Assembly: GCA_015698045.1 (NCBI GenBank)
Contig: BLAL01000162.1
Location: forward strand, 1,054,001 to 1,118,000
Direction: 5' to 3'
From: Rhizophagus clarus
Taxonomy: Eukaryota > Glomeromycota > Glomeromycetes > Glomerales > Glomeraceae
Length of the DNA stretch: 64,000 bases
The translations under genes were made by a program, and so were the position numbers. The notes beneath the pieces were generated by a model. That model ran no database searches. It was not told the origin of the DNA and worked only from the letters and a program-made list of their open reading frames with translations. Shown piece after piece: positions 24,020 through 33,803 of the stretch; the first letter of the stretch is position 1; each line of letters begins with the position of its first letter.

Positions 24020-24039
24020 TGGGCGTGTTATCCGTTATT
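23951..24039 (+). other. Conserved 89-nt block at the LINE 3' end (copy 3)
   Basis: Identical to the block in copies 1 and 2 despite the general decay of this copy. The 71 nt just upstream show about 17 differences from copy 1. Confidence 0.7.
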
Positions 24040-24053
24040 ATGTTAGCATAGTT

Positions 24054-24077
24054 CACAGGTCGAATGAAAAAAAATCG
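24054..24077 (+). repeat. Left terminal inverted repeat of the CACTA element
   Basis: It starts CACAGGTCGAATGAAAAAAA and pairs perfectly over 24 bp with 33780-33803. A further direct copy of its first 11 bases lies inside the element at 24513-24523, so the end itself has been tandemly duplicated. Confidence 0.9.
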
Positions 24078-24566
24078 GATTTTGCTCTATTTAAAATAGC
24101 CTTGCCGACTTCAATATAGAATATGCCAAATTTTGCTTATTTTAGTATAGCCATATCTATTTTTGCCGATTTTTGTTAAATTCCGATTTTTCAGTCATAA
24201 ATGCCGATTTTAACGGCCGATTTTTACCTTTTTTTAAATAAATGCCGATATTTAAACCAGAGATATTATATTTATTATATACTTTACCCTTTTCGTATAG
24301 TTCGAATAAAGGATTTTATCTTATTTAAAATTCCCTTGCCGACTTCAATAAGGCTTTGCCGATTATTTTACTAATTTTTTGCCGATTTTTGTTAACTTCC
24401 AATTTTTCATCCAGAAATGCCAATTTTAGCGGCCGATTTTTACCTTTTTTTAATTAAATGCCGATATTTAAACCGGAGATATTATATTTAGTGTAAACTT
24501 TACCGCTTTTGACACAGGTCGAATAAAGATTTTACTCTATTTAAAATAGCCTTTGCCGATATTTAA
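24078..24566 (+). repeat. Left subterminal repeat array
   Basis: A unit of roughly 230 bp, rich in GCCGATTTTT and TTGCCGA motifs, occurs about twice (about 24058-24290 and 24298-24515). A partial third begins again with CACAGGTCGAATAAAG at 24513. Such arrays are transposase-binding sites in other CACTA elements (family knowledge). Confidence 0.75.
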
Positions 24567-25115
24567 ATTGTAATATTTCGTAATTTTACATCATAGGATT
24601 TTTGAAATTATTTATTATACTAATAAATATAAGATACTATTCTAAATATTCTACTTGTTTTGTACATTGAATTCCCAGTTGGTTCGATTTTACAAACAAT
24701 AACTGAAGTATTCATAAGGTTGAACAGTGATAATTGAAACTGATGAGATCGCATTGATAAGGCCTATTCCTAAAAAGTTAATTAATCACATTTAATTAAA
24801 CGCTATTTAATTGTACTATTTTTTTTTTTTTTCAAAAAAAAACTTTCTTTCTGAAAGAAGAGTCTGCCTCCTATACCGTTTGCCGTCGTGCATAGTGTGT
24901 TATAGGAAAGGTGGGCTAGGTGGCCACCTAAAGTTTGTAAATAACTCTGGTACCAAAGTTGATGATCTATTTACTATACATAGACCTCTCGCTTCGAATT
25001 TTGGTTATGATAATTCCGCCTCCTCTGTCGCATTATTCGTCGAAGTCTAAATAGATATCATTATGACTTATGAGTAAAATATTTACAATAATAATGTAAA
25101 TTCTTTAATCATAGT

Positions 25116-25370
25116 TAAAATAGGCATGATGGGATAACTCATATATCATGAGCTCTGTCTGTGCGAAGTGCCGTTTTATTTATAATCAAAGTAGACTTAA
25201 GTCGTAAGTAACTTTGATTATCATTGATTAGGAAAGTACATGCAACGAAAATCCTTTATCAAGGGGTAAAATAGGCATGATGGGATAACTCATATATCAT
25301 GAGCTCTGTCTGTGCGAAGTGCCGTTTTATTTATAATCAAAGTAGGCTTAAGTCGTAAGTAACTTGATTA
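25116..25370 (+). repeat. Pair of ~105-bp direct repeats with internal hairpin
   Basis: Units 25116-25220 and 25267-25370 are nearly identical (one transition and one deletion seen). Each ends in an inverted repeat: in the first, ATAATCAAAGT (25182-25192) pairs perfectly with ACTTTGATTAT (25211-25221), and the loop contains GACTTAAGTC, itself a palindrome. The deletion in the second unit damages the stem. Confidence 0.85.
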
Positions 25371-25463
25371 TAACAATGATGATTATTGGAGAATTAAGTT
25401 GCAACATTTTTAAACATTTTTGAATAAGTGCCGTATTAATTTAATGTAATTGTTACCCTTTTC

Positions 25464-25688
25464 AAATAAGAAGGGCCGATTTGCAATACAGCTTTGCCGG
25501 CCTTAAATGTATTTATATAGCCAGAATAATTGTTTTATACTTTATGTGATATTTAATTAAAATAAAATAAACCTTTGATATCTAAAAATTATTACATGAT
25601 TAGAGTTATTAATCACAAAGTATGGTGCTTGTATCGTAATGCCGTAATAAAAGACCTATTTGCAATACAACTTTGCCGGCTCAAAATA
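25464..25688 (+). repeat. Dispersed ~40-bp repeat with TTTGCCGG core
   Basis: Two similar stretches (about 25464-25508 and 25645-25688) share TTTGCAATACA followed by CTTTGCCGGC. They resemble the subterminal motif in sense and spacing and may be further transposase-binding sites. Confidence 0.55.
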
Positions 25689-26007
25689 AGATCTCTTGTT
25701 ATCTGAATTATCTGATTTTTCACGCGGTTAGAATTAATTATGGTATATGTAACCTTTATCGTTATTCTTGTGCCAAAAAAAATGATTGTTATAATTTAAT
25801 CAAATACAAATGCTATAATTGAATTCGCCATTCCGATTTTACATATAATTCATTTTATATTATATAAAGTTTTTAAAACGAAATTTTTTTATTTAAAGGA
25901 ATCACAGCCATATATTCTTTTGTTTTTCTCGTCCCAGTATCAAAATTACATTTAATGAATTTTCCTATTATATGATGTATGGGTATAATACTGTCTCTTC
26001 TCATATC

Positions 26008-29000
26008 TTAAAACTCATTTGTCCATAATTCCATATTACATGATTTTATGTCGTTATCTACTTGGCAATAATATCTTGTACTATGATCTTGAACCAGTTT
26101 GTACCATTTGACTAACGCTAATGAATGGGTTAATGATCGTGAACTATTTAAATGAATAGTATGCTCAAAATAAAATTGTACTTGACTGGGATAAACATCG
26201 ATCAATCCATCATAATGTACAAATCGAGCTAATATATATGAGGATTTTTCGTGACGAGCAGTCTGAACAGAACCATATATGTCTGCCCCAATTCTTATTC
26301 TCCCATATTGTATAATTCTAGGGTTTACGATAGTACCGTTATTTGAACCTATTATAGAGTAGATGGAGATGAAACAATAATCATTATACAAACTATTATA
26401 AAATTCTACCAGTAGGTCCAAAATTTGGTTTGGAAGGGTAGTTTCTTTGCGCGGTTTCATTAGCAATCCAGGAAAACATTCCGTTCCGTAAGCCGAATCT
26501 TCCTCAATAAGAGATAGTCTTATAAAATTTTGATACTCATCGCTCGCAAAATCATCAAGTGCAGCCAAGCTGCCAACAGATTTTCTTGGTTCTATTATCT
26601 CCAAGGAGGAAAATAAGTGATCGTTGTCACAATTTGAGAGGAAGTATTGAAGGATTGTATTTTCGGATATAATTCTTAGTAGTTCAGGTTCAATATTACG
26701 TCTGCTATTATTATAAGAACCTACAATTTTTAAAAATAATTAATAACATTGCGATTTTCAAATCGGAAAAATTAAATCACGTACCTAAAATTCCGTTCAT
26801 TCGTTCAAAGCTATAACACCAGAATGAGGACAAAGGACCATAGTCTAATGCGCATTCACAGATATGGAGACAGAGATGCAGATTAGGACTTATTTTTTCT
26901 TGACCATATTTTTGTTCAATTAATTTGTTCATCTCTATCAGTCTTGTAAACGCTTCATTTAACATATTTTTTTGTAGCTCTCGGTTTGTTAAGATCTTGC
27001 AAGCACGCACGAAATATGCAAGAATTTTTCGGTCGATGTATCCAAGGAAACTCCATGTGATAGGTATTGCAAAAATTAACATGAAAGTTTTCCACATGTC
27101 CGCCGTGAAACTTGAGAATCCTTCACCGGTAGCTATTCTGACAGGGCGGCGTCCAAGGTCACTTGGGAACTTTATCATGTCAGCTCTCTCTTGCATAATT
27201 TTGAGCTTTTCGTTATTTAATATACCTTCGCCTATCCAGAGTTTCGTTACGATCCATTTCGCAACACCGAGAAAAAGGCAATGCATAGGATCAACCACGC
27301 AAAAGCGAACAGGATTAAAATAAAGCAAGCGGTATATCTCCGACCAGCGAACATGATGTTCAGAGACATGGACTCTTCGTGCTTCTTCAGTTGCACATTG
27401 TTTCCACTCACTTGCTTTTTCTCTTATTTCATTAATATCTCACTCAACAAACCAGTCGTCTAAATCTGCAAACCCCCCAAAATTTGGTTGATTGTTTATA
27501 AAATTTGCCGATTTGTAACATCGGTAGCATGCAATACGAGCCGAGATGAAACCACATAATTTCTGAGACGCAGGAACGTCACTAGAATAGCCAATGATTG
27601 CACCACAGACAAATCGACCGTTGTTGTGTTCGTTTGTTTTTATAAAATAGCCATTTCACAAACGATTTAACTGGTTAACGATCGGATACAAATAATTGTT
27701 AATTTCATGTTGACTTGGTTCTTTCGGACCAGGCATTACTGCTAGTGTGAGAATATTGTGTGGCTTGAAGCGTTCATTACGTGGCAAATTACAAAAAACG
27801 GCATAAATCACACTAACAGAATATTGTGAATTTACGAATGGCTGGAACCAATCCATATTTAACATTAATCCGATATGAGTATTGGCAAATTCTTTTGTAA
27901 AAAACAGTGCACCATCATCATCTGTAAAACTTTTCCAGACCCTACCATCATAGATATCGAATAAAGCTTCAGTTCCGTTTTTCCTTTCTGATCACTTCCG
28001 ACATGATATTTCAAAATTTTTGCGATTAAAAAAAAGGGTCAATTGTTGCTTAATATTTATTAACGGGAATGTCATTATCGGACAGAAAATGAGATTATTA
28101 CTACTATTATTACTATCTATTTTCGTTAATAGAGGGTTATTGCATTGTTGTCGAAATCGTTCTATTCTGTGATTTGGATAGTTTACAAAATTGCAAGTTG
28201 GTATTTCAGTATTGTCTAATAATTCTTTTATATCATACAATTTGTGACATCTGTCATAGGCTGCATATTTAATTATCGTTGTGGATATCCCCAACACCTT
28301 TTTAGCCATATATAAAGAGGAAGAAAAGATGAAAATTTATTTTCATCTATTGTCAAAAGAAAAAATCTTAAGAACTTGAACAAAGAATCTATAGCTACAT
28401 TGGAAAGTTTAAATCGTTGTTGATATTGTAATATCCACAAAATAGTCCAAGTATAATTATCATTAATGTTAATGTTAGGAAGAATTGGTTCGCCGTCATC
28501 AAAATCTGTTGATGCAAAATTGACTTCCTCATCGTCATCATCTTCATAATCATCGGAATAATTAGAATCGCTATCTTCAGTATCTCCATTTTTATCGTCA
28601 TCATCTTCAGAATCCCCATCTTGATCATTCTCGTTTCTTACATTATCCAATAATAAATTTTCAAGAACAAGATCAGATATTTTTCCTTTCTTTATCGTTC
28701 GATGTTTTGCCGATTCATGTATAGGTGTCTTCTTTGTTAAAAAGAAATAGTTTCTTGTGAGTAATGGTTCAATATCTTCGGACAATGGTTCAATATCTTC
28801 GGACAATTGTTCAATATCTTCAGATAATTGTTCAGTTATATCAGGTGATGTATCATTTATCCCTTGTATTGGGTCGCATTTCATTACATCTTCATCAACA
28901 GCATCAGATGATATAACATTTGAAGAACCTTCTTGATAATTGTTACCAAAATTATTATTCGCATTAGATTTTAATTTATATTTTAACTCATGTTTCAGTT

Positions 29001-29085
29001 TAGTCCTTGGATCAACCAATTTACCATTACATTCTTTACAGAAACAATGCACTTTGGTTCTGGTTCTTGTATCTAGAGATTCTGA

Positions 29086-29088
<3 letters not shown>
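26008..29088 (-). pseudogene. tnp2-type CACTA transposase, about 1000 codons, decayed
   Basis: Reconstructed on the minus strand from ATG 29088 (MSESLDTRT). An N-terminal Cys/His cluster (CFCKECNGK) is followed by an acidic region with a 7-residue repeat and the transposase core. Candidate DDE residues: D in LNMDWFQPF (27851-27853), D in VVDPMHCLF (27290-27292), E in YSFERMNG (26804-26806). All lie in the contexts known for this superfamily. The 64-nt intron 26721-26784 (GTACGT...TTGTAG) joins NGILG to SYNNSRR cleanly; the final exon ends at 26008 with RYYCQVDNDIK...LW, a C-terminal block typical of these proteins. Lesions: a 1-nt shift near 28310-28330 and TGA stops at 27992-27994, 27656-27658 and 27440-27442. 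All three stops are TGA, as expected from CGA or TGG mutation. Confidence 0.88.
28763..28834 (-). repeat. 21-bp tandem repeat coding for EQLSEDI/EPLSEDI
   Basis: Three to four 21-bp units in the N-terminal acidic part of the transposase frame, in phase with the codons. Copies vary (GGTTCA/TTGTTCA), giving alternating Gln and Pro. Confidence 0.85.
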
Positions 29089-29121
<33 letters not shown>

Positions 29122-30677
29122 GAATTGCAAATCAATCTAATTGGTTCAGCAATCCCGATTCTTGGTCAAATTTTTATCAAGGCACAGCTTGGTAATTAAG
29201 CTATTTTGATAATAACACATGACAATGATGTCAAGACCAATGTATTTTATCAAATACTAAAATATAATTTTATTTTTGCTAATTCTCTAATTAAATTTGG
29301 TATTAAGGGATATAATTATACTAGAAAATTTTTTCAAATTCAATTAATCTGATTCTTGAAACATGTCAATCGACTTACTAATAAATTTCATATATCATCA
29401 CGAATTCGAAAGATCCAAATAATTTAAGTAGAGATGTAGTAATTTCCTATTCACAGATCAAAATGCGAGAGTTATAAAAAAAGTGTCTTAGTTGTTCGCA
29501 ACTGCAACAACATCAAAATTTAACACTTGGCCTATTCTTTCGAATATATCAAAAATTAGGAAAAACTATATTTCATTTTTTTTTTATATATTTTCTTTCA
29601 AGTCGTCAATTTCTAGTACATCAGTATCATTTAAAGCTGTTAACGAGATATCAAATATTTATTAATTTATCTTTTATTGAGTCGCTTACAATAATACGTT
29701 GAGTTATAGCATATATACGTTTATTCTAACAATCAGTCATGGTTAAAATTACTTGTTAATTAATAGAATTGTTTTAATAAATCTTTAATTCTTCTTTTGC
29801 CCTTGGCAGTTGGCACAGACGTACAGTTTGTTAATACCACGTGACTAGATAGTGCATAAATGTCACCCGACGTGATTGGCAGGAGCTATAAAGTTTGTTT
29901 GCGTTTACCATGCACGTTCTACAAATCGGTGATTTCCAATTTGTTTACGTTTACTATAAATTTGCTCGTGAGTATGGTACATTTGCGTACGTTTACCACG
30001 CTTTCTTTCTTTTTTCTCCACGTTTTAGTACGATGCAACAAATTTTCTTTGTTGCCTTTCATTTTTTTCGTTAATGGTTGACGATATTTTTCGCCTTATT
30101 TTTCGCCTTATTTTCGTCGGCTTAACAAAGTAAGCATATTTCTTTTCGCCAATTATATTTCCTGTCGGAAAAACCAGCTTCCGTAAGTATAACTTTATCA
30201 AGCTTCAAATGTGTTATTACTAATTTGGACATGTTATTTATGATAATGATATAATATTTAGTTTATTAATATATTTTAATTAATTCATTGATATACTTTA
30301 TTGATATATTTTAATTAATTTATTGATATTTTTAATTATTAATTGTTTACTGATATATTTTAATTAATTTATTGATATATTCTATTAATTGATAACGCTA
30401 TAATATTTAGTTTATTGATATATTTTAATTAATTGATAGCGATATAATATCTAGTTTACTGATATATTTAAATATTGATTGATTTATCTTAATTTAATTA
30501 ATGTAGTTTACTGATTATTTTAAATAATACATTTTAATTAATTGAAAGCGATATAATATCAAGTTTATTTAATTTATTGATTTATTTTAATTAATATTGA
30601 TAGCGATATATTTTATTAAATGATAACGAGTCTTATTAATTTAATCTATCTTTTATTTTAACCAGACGATAACGAAA
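29089..30677. other. Central spacer between divergent transposon genes (putative bidirectional promoter)
   Basis: No gene. A poly(T) run on the plus strand (29090-29118) abuts the transposase start. From about 30230 to 30650 the sequence is a degenerate array of units like GATATATTTTAATTAATTTATTGATA with occasional GATAGCGATATAATAT. Both genes start at its edges, so promoters presumably lie here; no specific element can be assigned. Confidence 0.6.
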
Positions 30678-32771
30678 ATGGTTCAGAAGACGTAAGTAAC
30701 GGTTATATATAGAGCCTTTGTTTCTTGTTTAATCTTTAAATTATCAAATTATAAAATATCATAATGAGAAAATTCAAACCTTTAAATTTAATTCCTATTT
30801 CTCGTAATGGCTCTCATCCTCATATTAGATCTCAATGAAATGAATCTAGTTCCCGTTCTCAATCTCATCAATCTCAGCATCAAACTCATATTAATCGATC
30901 TCGTAGTCGCTCAAAATCTCGCTCAACGACTCGTCAACCTCGATCTCGCCCATCTCGATCCAAATCTCGTTATTATCATTCTGAATCCCAACGATCGTGT
31001 TCCCATCGCTCTCGCTCCCCTCATCGTTCCCATCATTCTCAGTCTCATCAACGTCGATCTCGCTCCCCTCATCGTTCCCATCATTCTCGTTTCCATCAAC
31101 ATCGATCTCGATCTCACTCTCATTCCCCTCATCGACATCAATCACGCTCTCAATCTCAACATAATCGAAACTATCAAAATGTCTCTAGAGGGAGATCAAT
31201 TACAAAAAGTAATATTGTTTTATATTAGTGCTAATTAAATTTCATTTTACTTATACTATACCAATTTAACGTTATTGTTATAGGATCTTTAACCGATCTA
31301 TCTTTAACAATTCCTTCTTCTTCACCTCCAGCGAGCGGTAGTATTTCTTTCACATTTCTTTACTTACTTGCACGTAAAATTTTTTATACTAAATGATTTA
31401 TATTAAATACTGATTTATAATAGGTGCTAACAATAGAGAAGTCAGCGAATTAAAAAGCATGATTTCAAATCTTACCAAACGTGTGGAAGTGCTAACGGAA
31501 GAAAGAACGAGTGAAGGACCAAGAAATAGAAGCCTATCCCCAGTTCTGTCCGGAGAGAATCGGCGTGCCCTTCCTCCAATAACTGATAAAAATTTCAAAA
31601 AAACCGTTCATGTAAATATATCTTTATTTTATTAAATATTTCTCTTTTGTATTGATCGTTAAAAAATGAGTGTTATATTAAATAGGATGAGGTAATCCAT
31701 ATTATAAACAACCTCGATTCGTCGATTCTTTTCGACATGTCAAAGACATTTAGTAAACAAAAAAAGTCGATAAATAAGAAGCTTCTACCAGCCGTTAAAG
31801 CAGCGATGCCTCCTTCATTAGAAGTATACGATACAGAACTTTTAAAAGTAATAAAACAGCTACACAAATCACGGCGGGAGATTTGGAAATTAAAAAAGGA
31901 GGGTAAGATAGATGAACACAATAAACGGTAATACATGACGTCGAGGAGAGATCAGGTGTGAAATTCATTATTTAAAATGACAATGTATATAATCTATTAA
32001 TTATTTTAATTTACTCTTTAATAGAAAATGACAAGAAGACGCAAAGGTCTCCAACACATGATCTTCACGCAAGACAGCATTCTAGATGATTGTCGTCCTG
32101 AAAATATGACTAGAGAAGTATTTATTAAAGATTGCGAAAAGGCAGTAAATACCGCAGAAGTCCATTCGGATGAATGGTCTACTGAAGACGAAGTTCTGGC
32201 AAATGAAGAGCGTAACGATAACATAAGATCAGGAAGGTTGATAAGTACAAATTCTGTAATTAAGATTCACAATAAGGAGTGGAGGTCTTCTAGAGTACGT
32301 AAAGTTGCGAAAGTTTAAAACATAGGCGTTTATGCTAATAAATTATAAATTTATCATTAGGTTAAAAGAATCTTATTTCGAGCGGACGAGATCGGAGTAA
32401 GCATTGGAACCGGGTTAAGTCGCAAATGTTACCGTCTAGACGATATCAATAAAAAAAGCAGACCAACACAAGACATGGCTAATTGGTGGATATCATCAAG
32501 GTGGATTGAACCAGAATCTGATGATGATGATGATGATGAGGATAACGACGGTGATAATAACGATGATGATAATAATGGTAATGATGATAATAACGATGAT
32601 GACAATAATGGTAATGGTGATAATAACGATGATGGCAATAATGGTAATGCTGATAAAAATGATGGAACTAATGAAGAACAAAACGATGATAATAATGGTA
32701 ATTTAGAAGTAGATGAGCACCAAGGTCCCTTTTACTTAGAAGTACCGGTCGATATCAGAAGACGTACATAA
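30678..32771 (+). pseudogene. RS-rich companion gene of the CACTA element, multi-exon, two stops
   Basis: Exons by splice consensus: 30678-30691 (MVQKT; alternatively translation starts at ATG 30764 without this exon), 30769-31208, 31284-31337, 31424-31611, 31686-31955, 32025-32294, 32361-32771. The joins keep one frame. Product: an N-terminal Arg/Ser/His repeat domain (RSRSPHRSHHSQSHQ), a short coiled-coil-like segment (VSELKSMISNLTKRVEVLTEER), a Lys/Arg-rich middle (YMTSRRDQKMTRRRKG, interrupted), an acidic stretch, SRPTQDMANWWISSRWIEP, then a long Asp/Asn repeat. In-frame stops: TGA 30836-30838 and TAA 31929-31931. By position it may play the role of TnpA, the accessory DNA-binding protein of EnSpm, but I cannot show homology. 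I recall similar proteins beside transposases in this fungal group; treat that as inference. Confidence 0.75.
32517..32700 (+). repeat. Asp/Asn-coding tandem repeat
   Basis: Imperfect repeats built from GATGATAATAACGATGATGA and AATAATGGTAAT, in frame in the last exon of the companion gene, giving NDDNNDDDNNG-type acidic repeats. The opposite strand is also open here, an artefact of the codon pattern. Confidence 0.85.
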
Positions 32772-33164
32772 TTTAGGTATTTGTTTCATCATTTAAAATC
32801 AACTGCTTGTATTTTGAGTGATTTAAATTCCGTTGTTTATAAATTAACTCTCTAATATCGTTTCTATCCTATTAATCTCTTTTTTAGAGCACTGGTTATT
32901 TTATAGCCATTTATAAGTAACATGACGAGATAAATATGATTTTAATATATTTTATATAAACATTCTATACATAATAATAATATAATAATAAGAACAATAT
33001 AGTAATATAATAATAATAATATGGACAATATAATAATATAATAATAATAAATATATCATAAATTGCAGTATATATTATAAAATAATAGCATACATATTAT
33101 ATATCATACATATTAAATATTAAATATAAATCAATTATCGAAAATGGAAAAATAAAATAAAACC

Positions 33165-33362
33165 GGACAATAATAGTAATTATGAATTACGAGAAAATCG
33201 ATAATAGAAAGATCCGATATATAAATCGGCATAAACTATTTTTGAAATGTTTATACCGAGCTAAAAAACTGGACAATAATAGTAATTATGAATTATGAGA
33301 AAATCGATAATAGAAAGATCCGATATATAAATCGGCATAAACTATTTTTGAAATGTTTATAC
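33165..33362 (+). repeat. 92-bp direct repeat pair in the right arm
   Basis: Units 33165-33256 and 33271-33362 are nearly identical (GGACAATAATAGTAATTATG...GTTTATAC) and each contains CCGATATATAAATCGG, a 16-bp palindrome built from the CCGAT subterminal motif. The 390 bp before them (32772-33164) are AT-rich with TAATAA runs and no gene. Confidence 0.85.
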
Positions 33363-33779
33363 TGAATTAAACTTGGCAATCCGATTTTAGGAGATTTGGC
33401 ATGATTATTTAAAAATCGGCGTTCTGATTTTGCGAGAATCGGCAATTATAATTTTAAAACGGTATTCCGATTTATGTCGATAAAAATAAAAGAATTTCCG
33501 ATTGCCAACAATATGTGCCATAAAATCGGCAGCAAAATGCCATAAATAGGACAAATATAGCTATAAACCGGCAGTCTTATTTTTAGCTATCGACATGTTT
33601 ATTTTAAAATCGGAATGCCGATTTTTGCAAAATCTGCCAAAATCGGCATTCCAATTTTTTGTTCATAAATAACGTATTTCCAATCACAAACAATTCGCGC
33701 CATAAAATCGGCTTTAAAAAGCCACAAATCAGACAAATATATCCAAAAATCGGTTAAAAATCGGACTGCCGATTTTTGA
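33363..33779 (+). repeat. Right subterminal repeat array
   Basis: Dense copies of AATCGGC/GCCGATTTTT in both orientations. Two related stretches (about 33480-33590 and 33670-33770) share GCCATAAAATCGGC followed by GACAAATAT. This mirrors the left arm and supports the element boundary. Confidence 0.75.
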
Positions 33780-33803
33780 CGATTTTTTTTCATTCGACCT
33801 GTG
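33780..33803 (-). repeat. Right terminal inverted repeat of the CACTA element
   Basis: The reverse complement of 24054-24077, ending CATTCGACCTGTG, followed by TT that matches the TT before the left end. Confidence 0.9.

Larger units (their letters stand above)
16151..24053 (+). mobile_element. LINE copy 3, decayed and diverged subfamily member, 3' tail missing
   Basis: Same ORF1-ORF2 order (47-nt gap) but clearly more diverged from copies 1 and 2 than they are from each other. It is littered with stops and frameshifts, although many protein motifs remain. The sequence follows the LINE up to GCATAGTT at 24046-24053 and then switches to the CACTA element. The 233-bp tail and terminal palindrome expected next are not found on the far side of that element. 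Confidence 0.9.
24567..26007. other. Transposon left arm between subterminal repeats and transposase
   Basis: No gene is supported. It holds an A/T homopolymer junction near 24820-24842, a 79-codon open stretch at 24811-25050 that I do not consider real, the two direct-repeat pairs listed separately, and AT-rich sequence that would include the 3' end of the transposase transcript. Confidence 0.6.
24054..33803. mobile_element. CACTA/EnSpm-type DNA transposon, 9.75 kb, degenerate
   Basis: The element is bounded by 24-bp perfect terminal inverted repeats beginning CACAGG and flanked by TT on each side (24052-24053 and 33804-33805), a 2-bp target duplication within the range known for this superfamily. 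Both ends have arrays of a GCCGATTTTT-type subterminal motif, as in other CACTA elements. It contains a minus-strand tnp2-type transposase relic and a plus-strand RS-rich companion relic, transcribed away from each other from a 1.6-kb AT-rich centre. It landed in, or next to, the 3' end of LINE copy 3. Both genes carry stops, so the element is non-autonomous now. Confidence 0.85.

Noticed and set aside
24811-25050. 79-codon open frame in the transposon left arm
   Set aside because: It begins in a T-run, has no domain, and lies where the 3' side of the transposase transcript would be; there is no support beyond openness.
28940-29140. Plus-strand frame ending in poly-Phe
   Set aside because: Antisense shadow of the transposase N-terminus plus the poly(T) run.
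32429-32706. Minus-strand and alternative-frame open frames over the Asp/Asn repeat
   Set aside because: The repeat codons are open in several frames; the plus-strand frame continues from the spliced upstream exons and is the real one.
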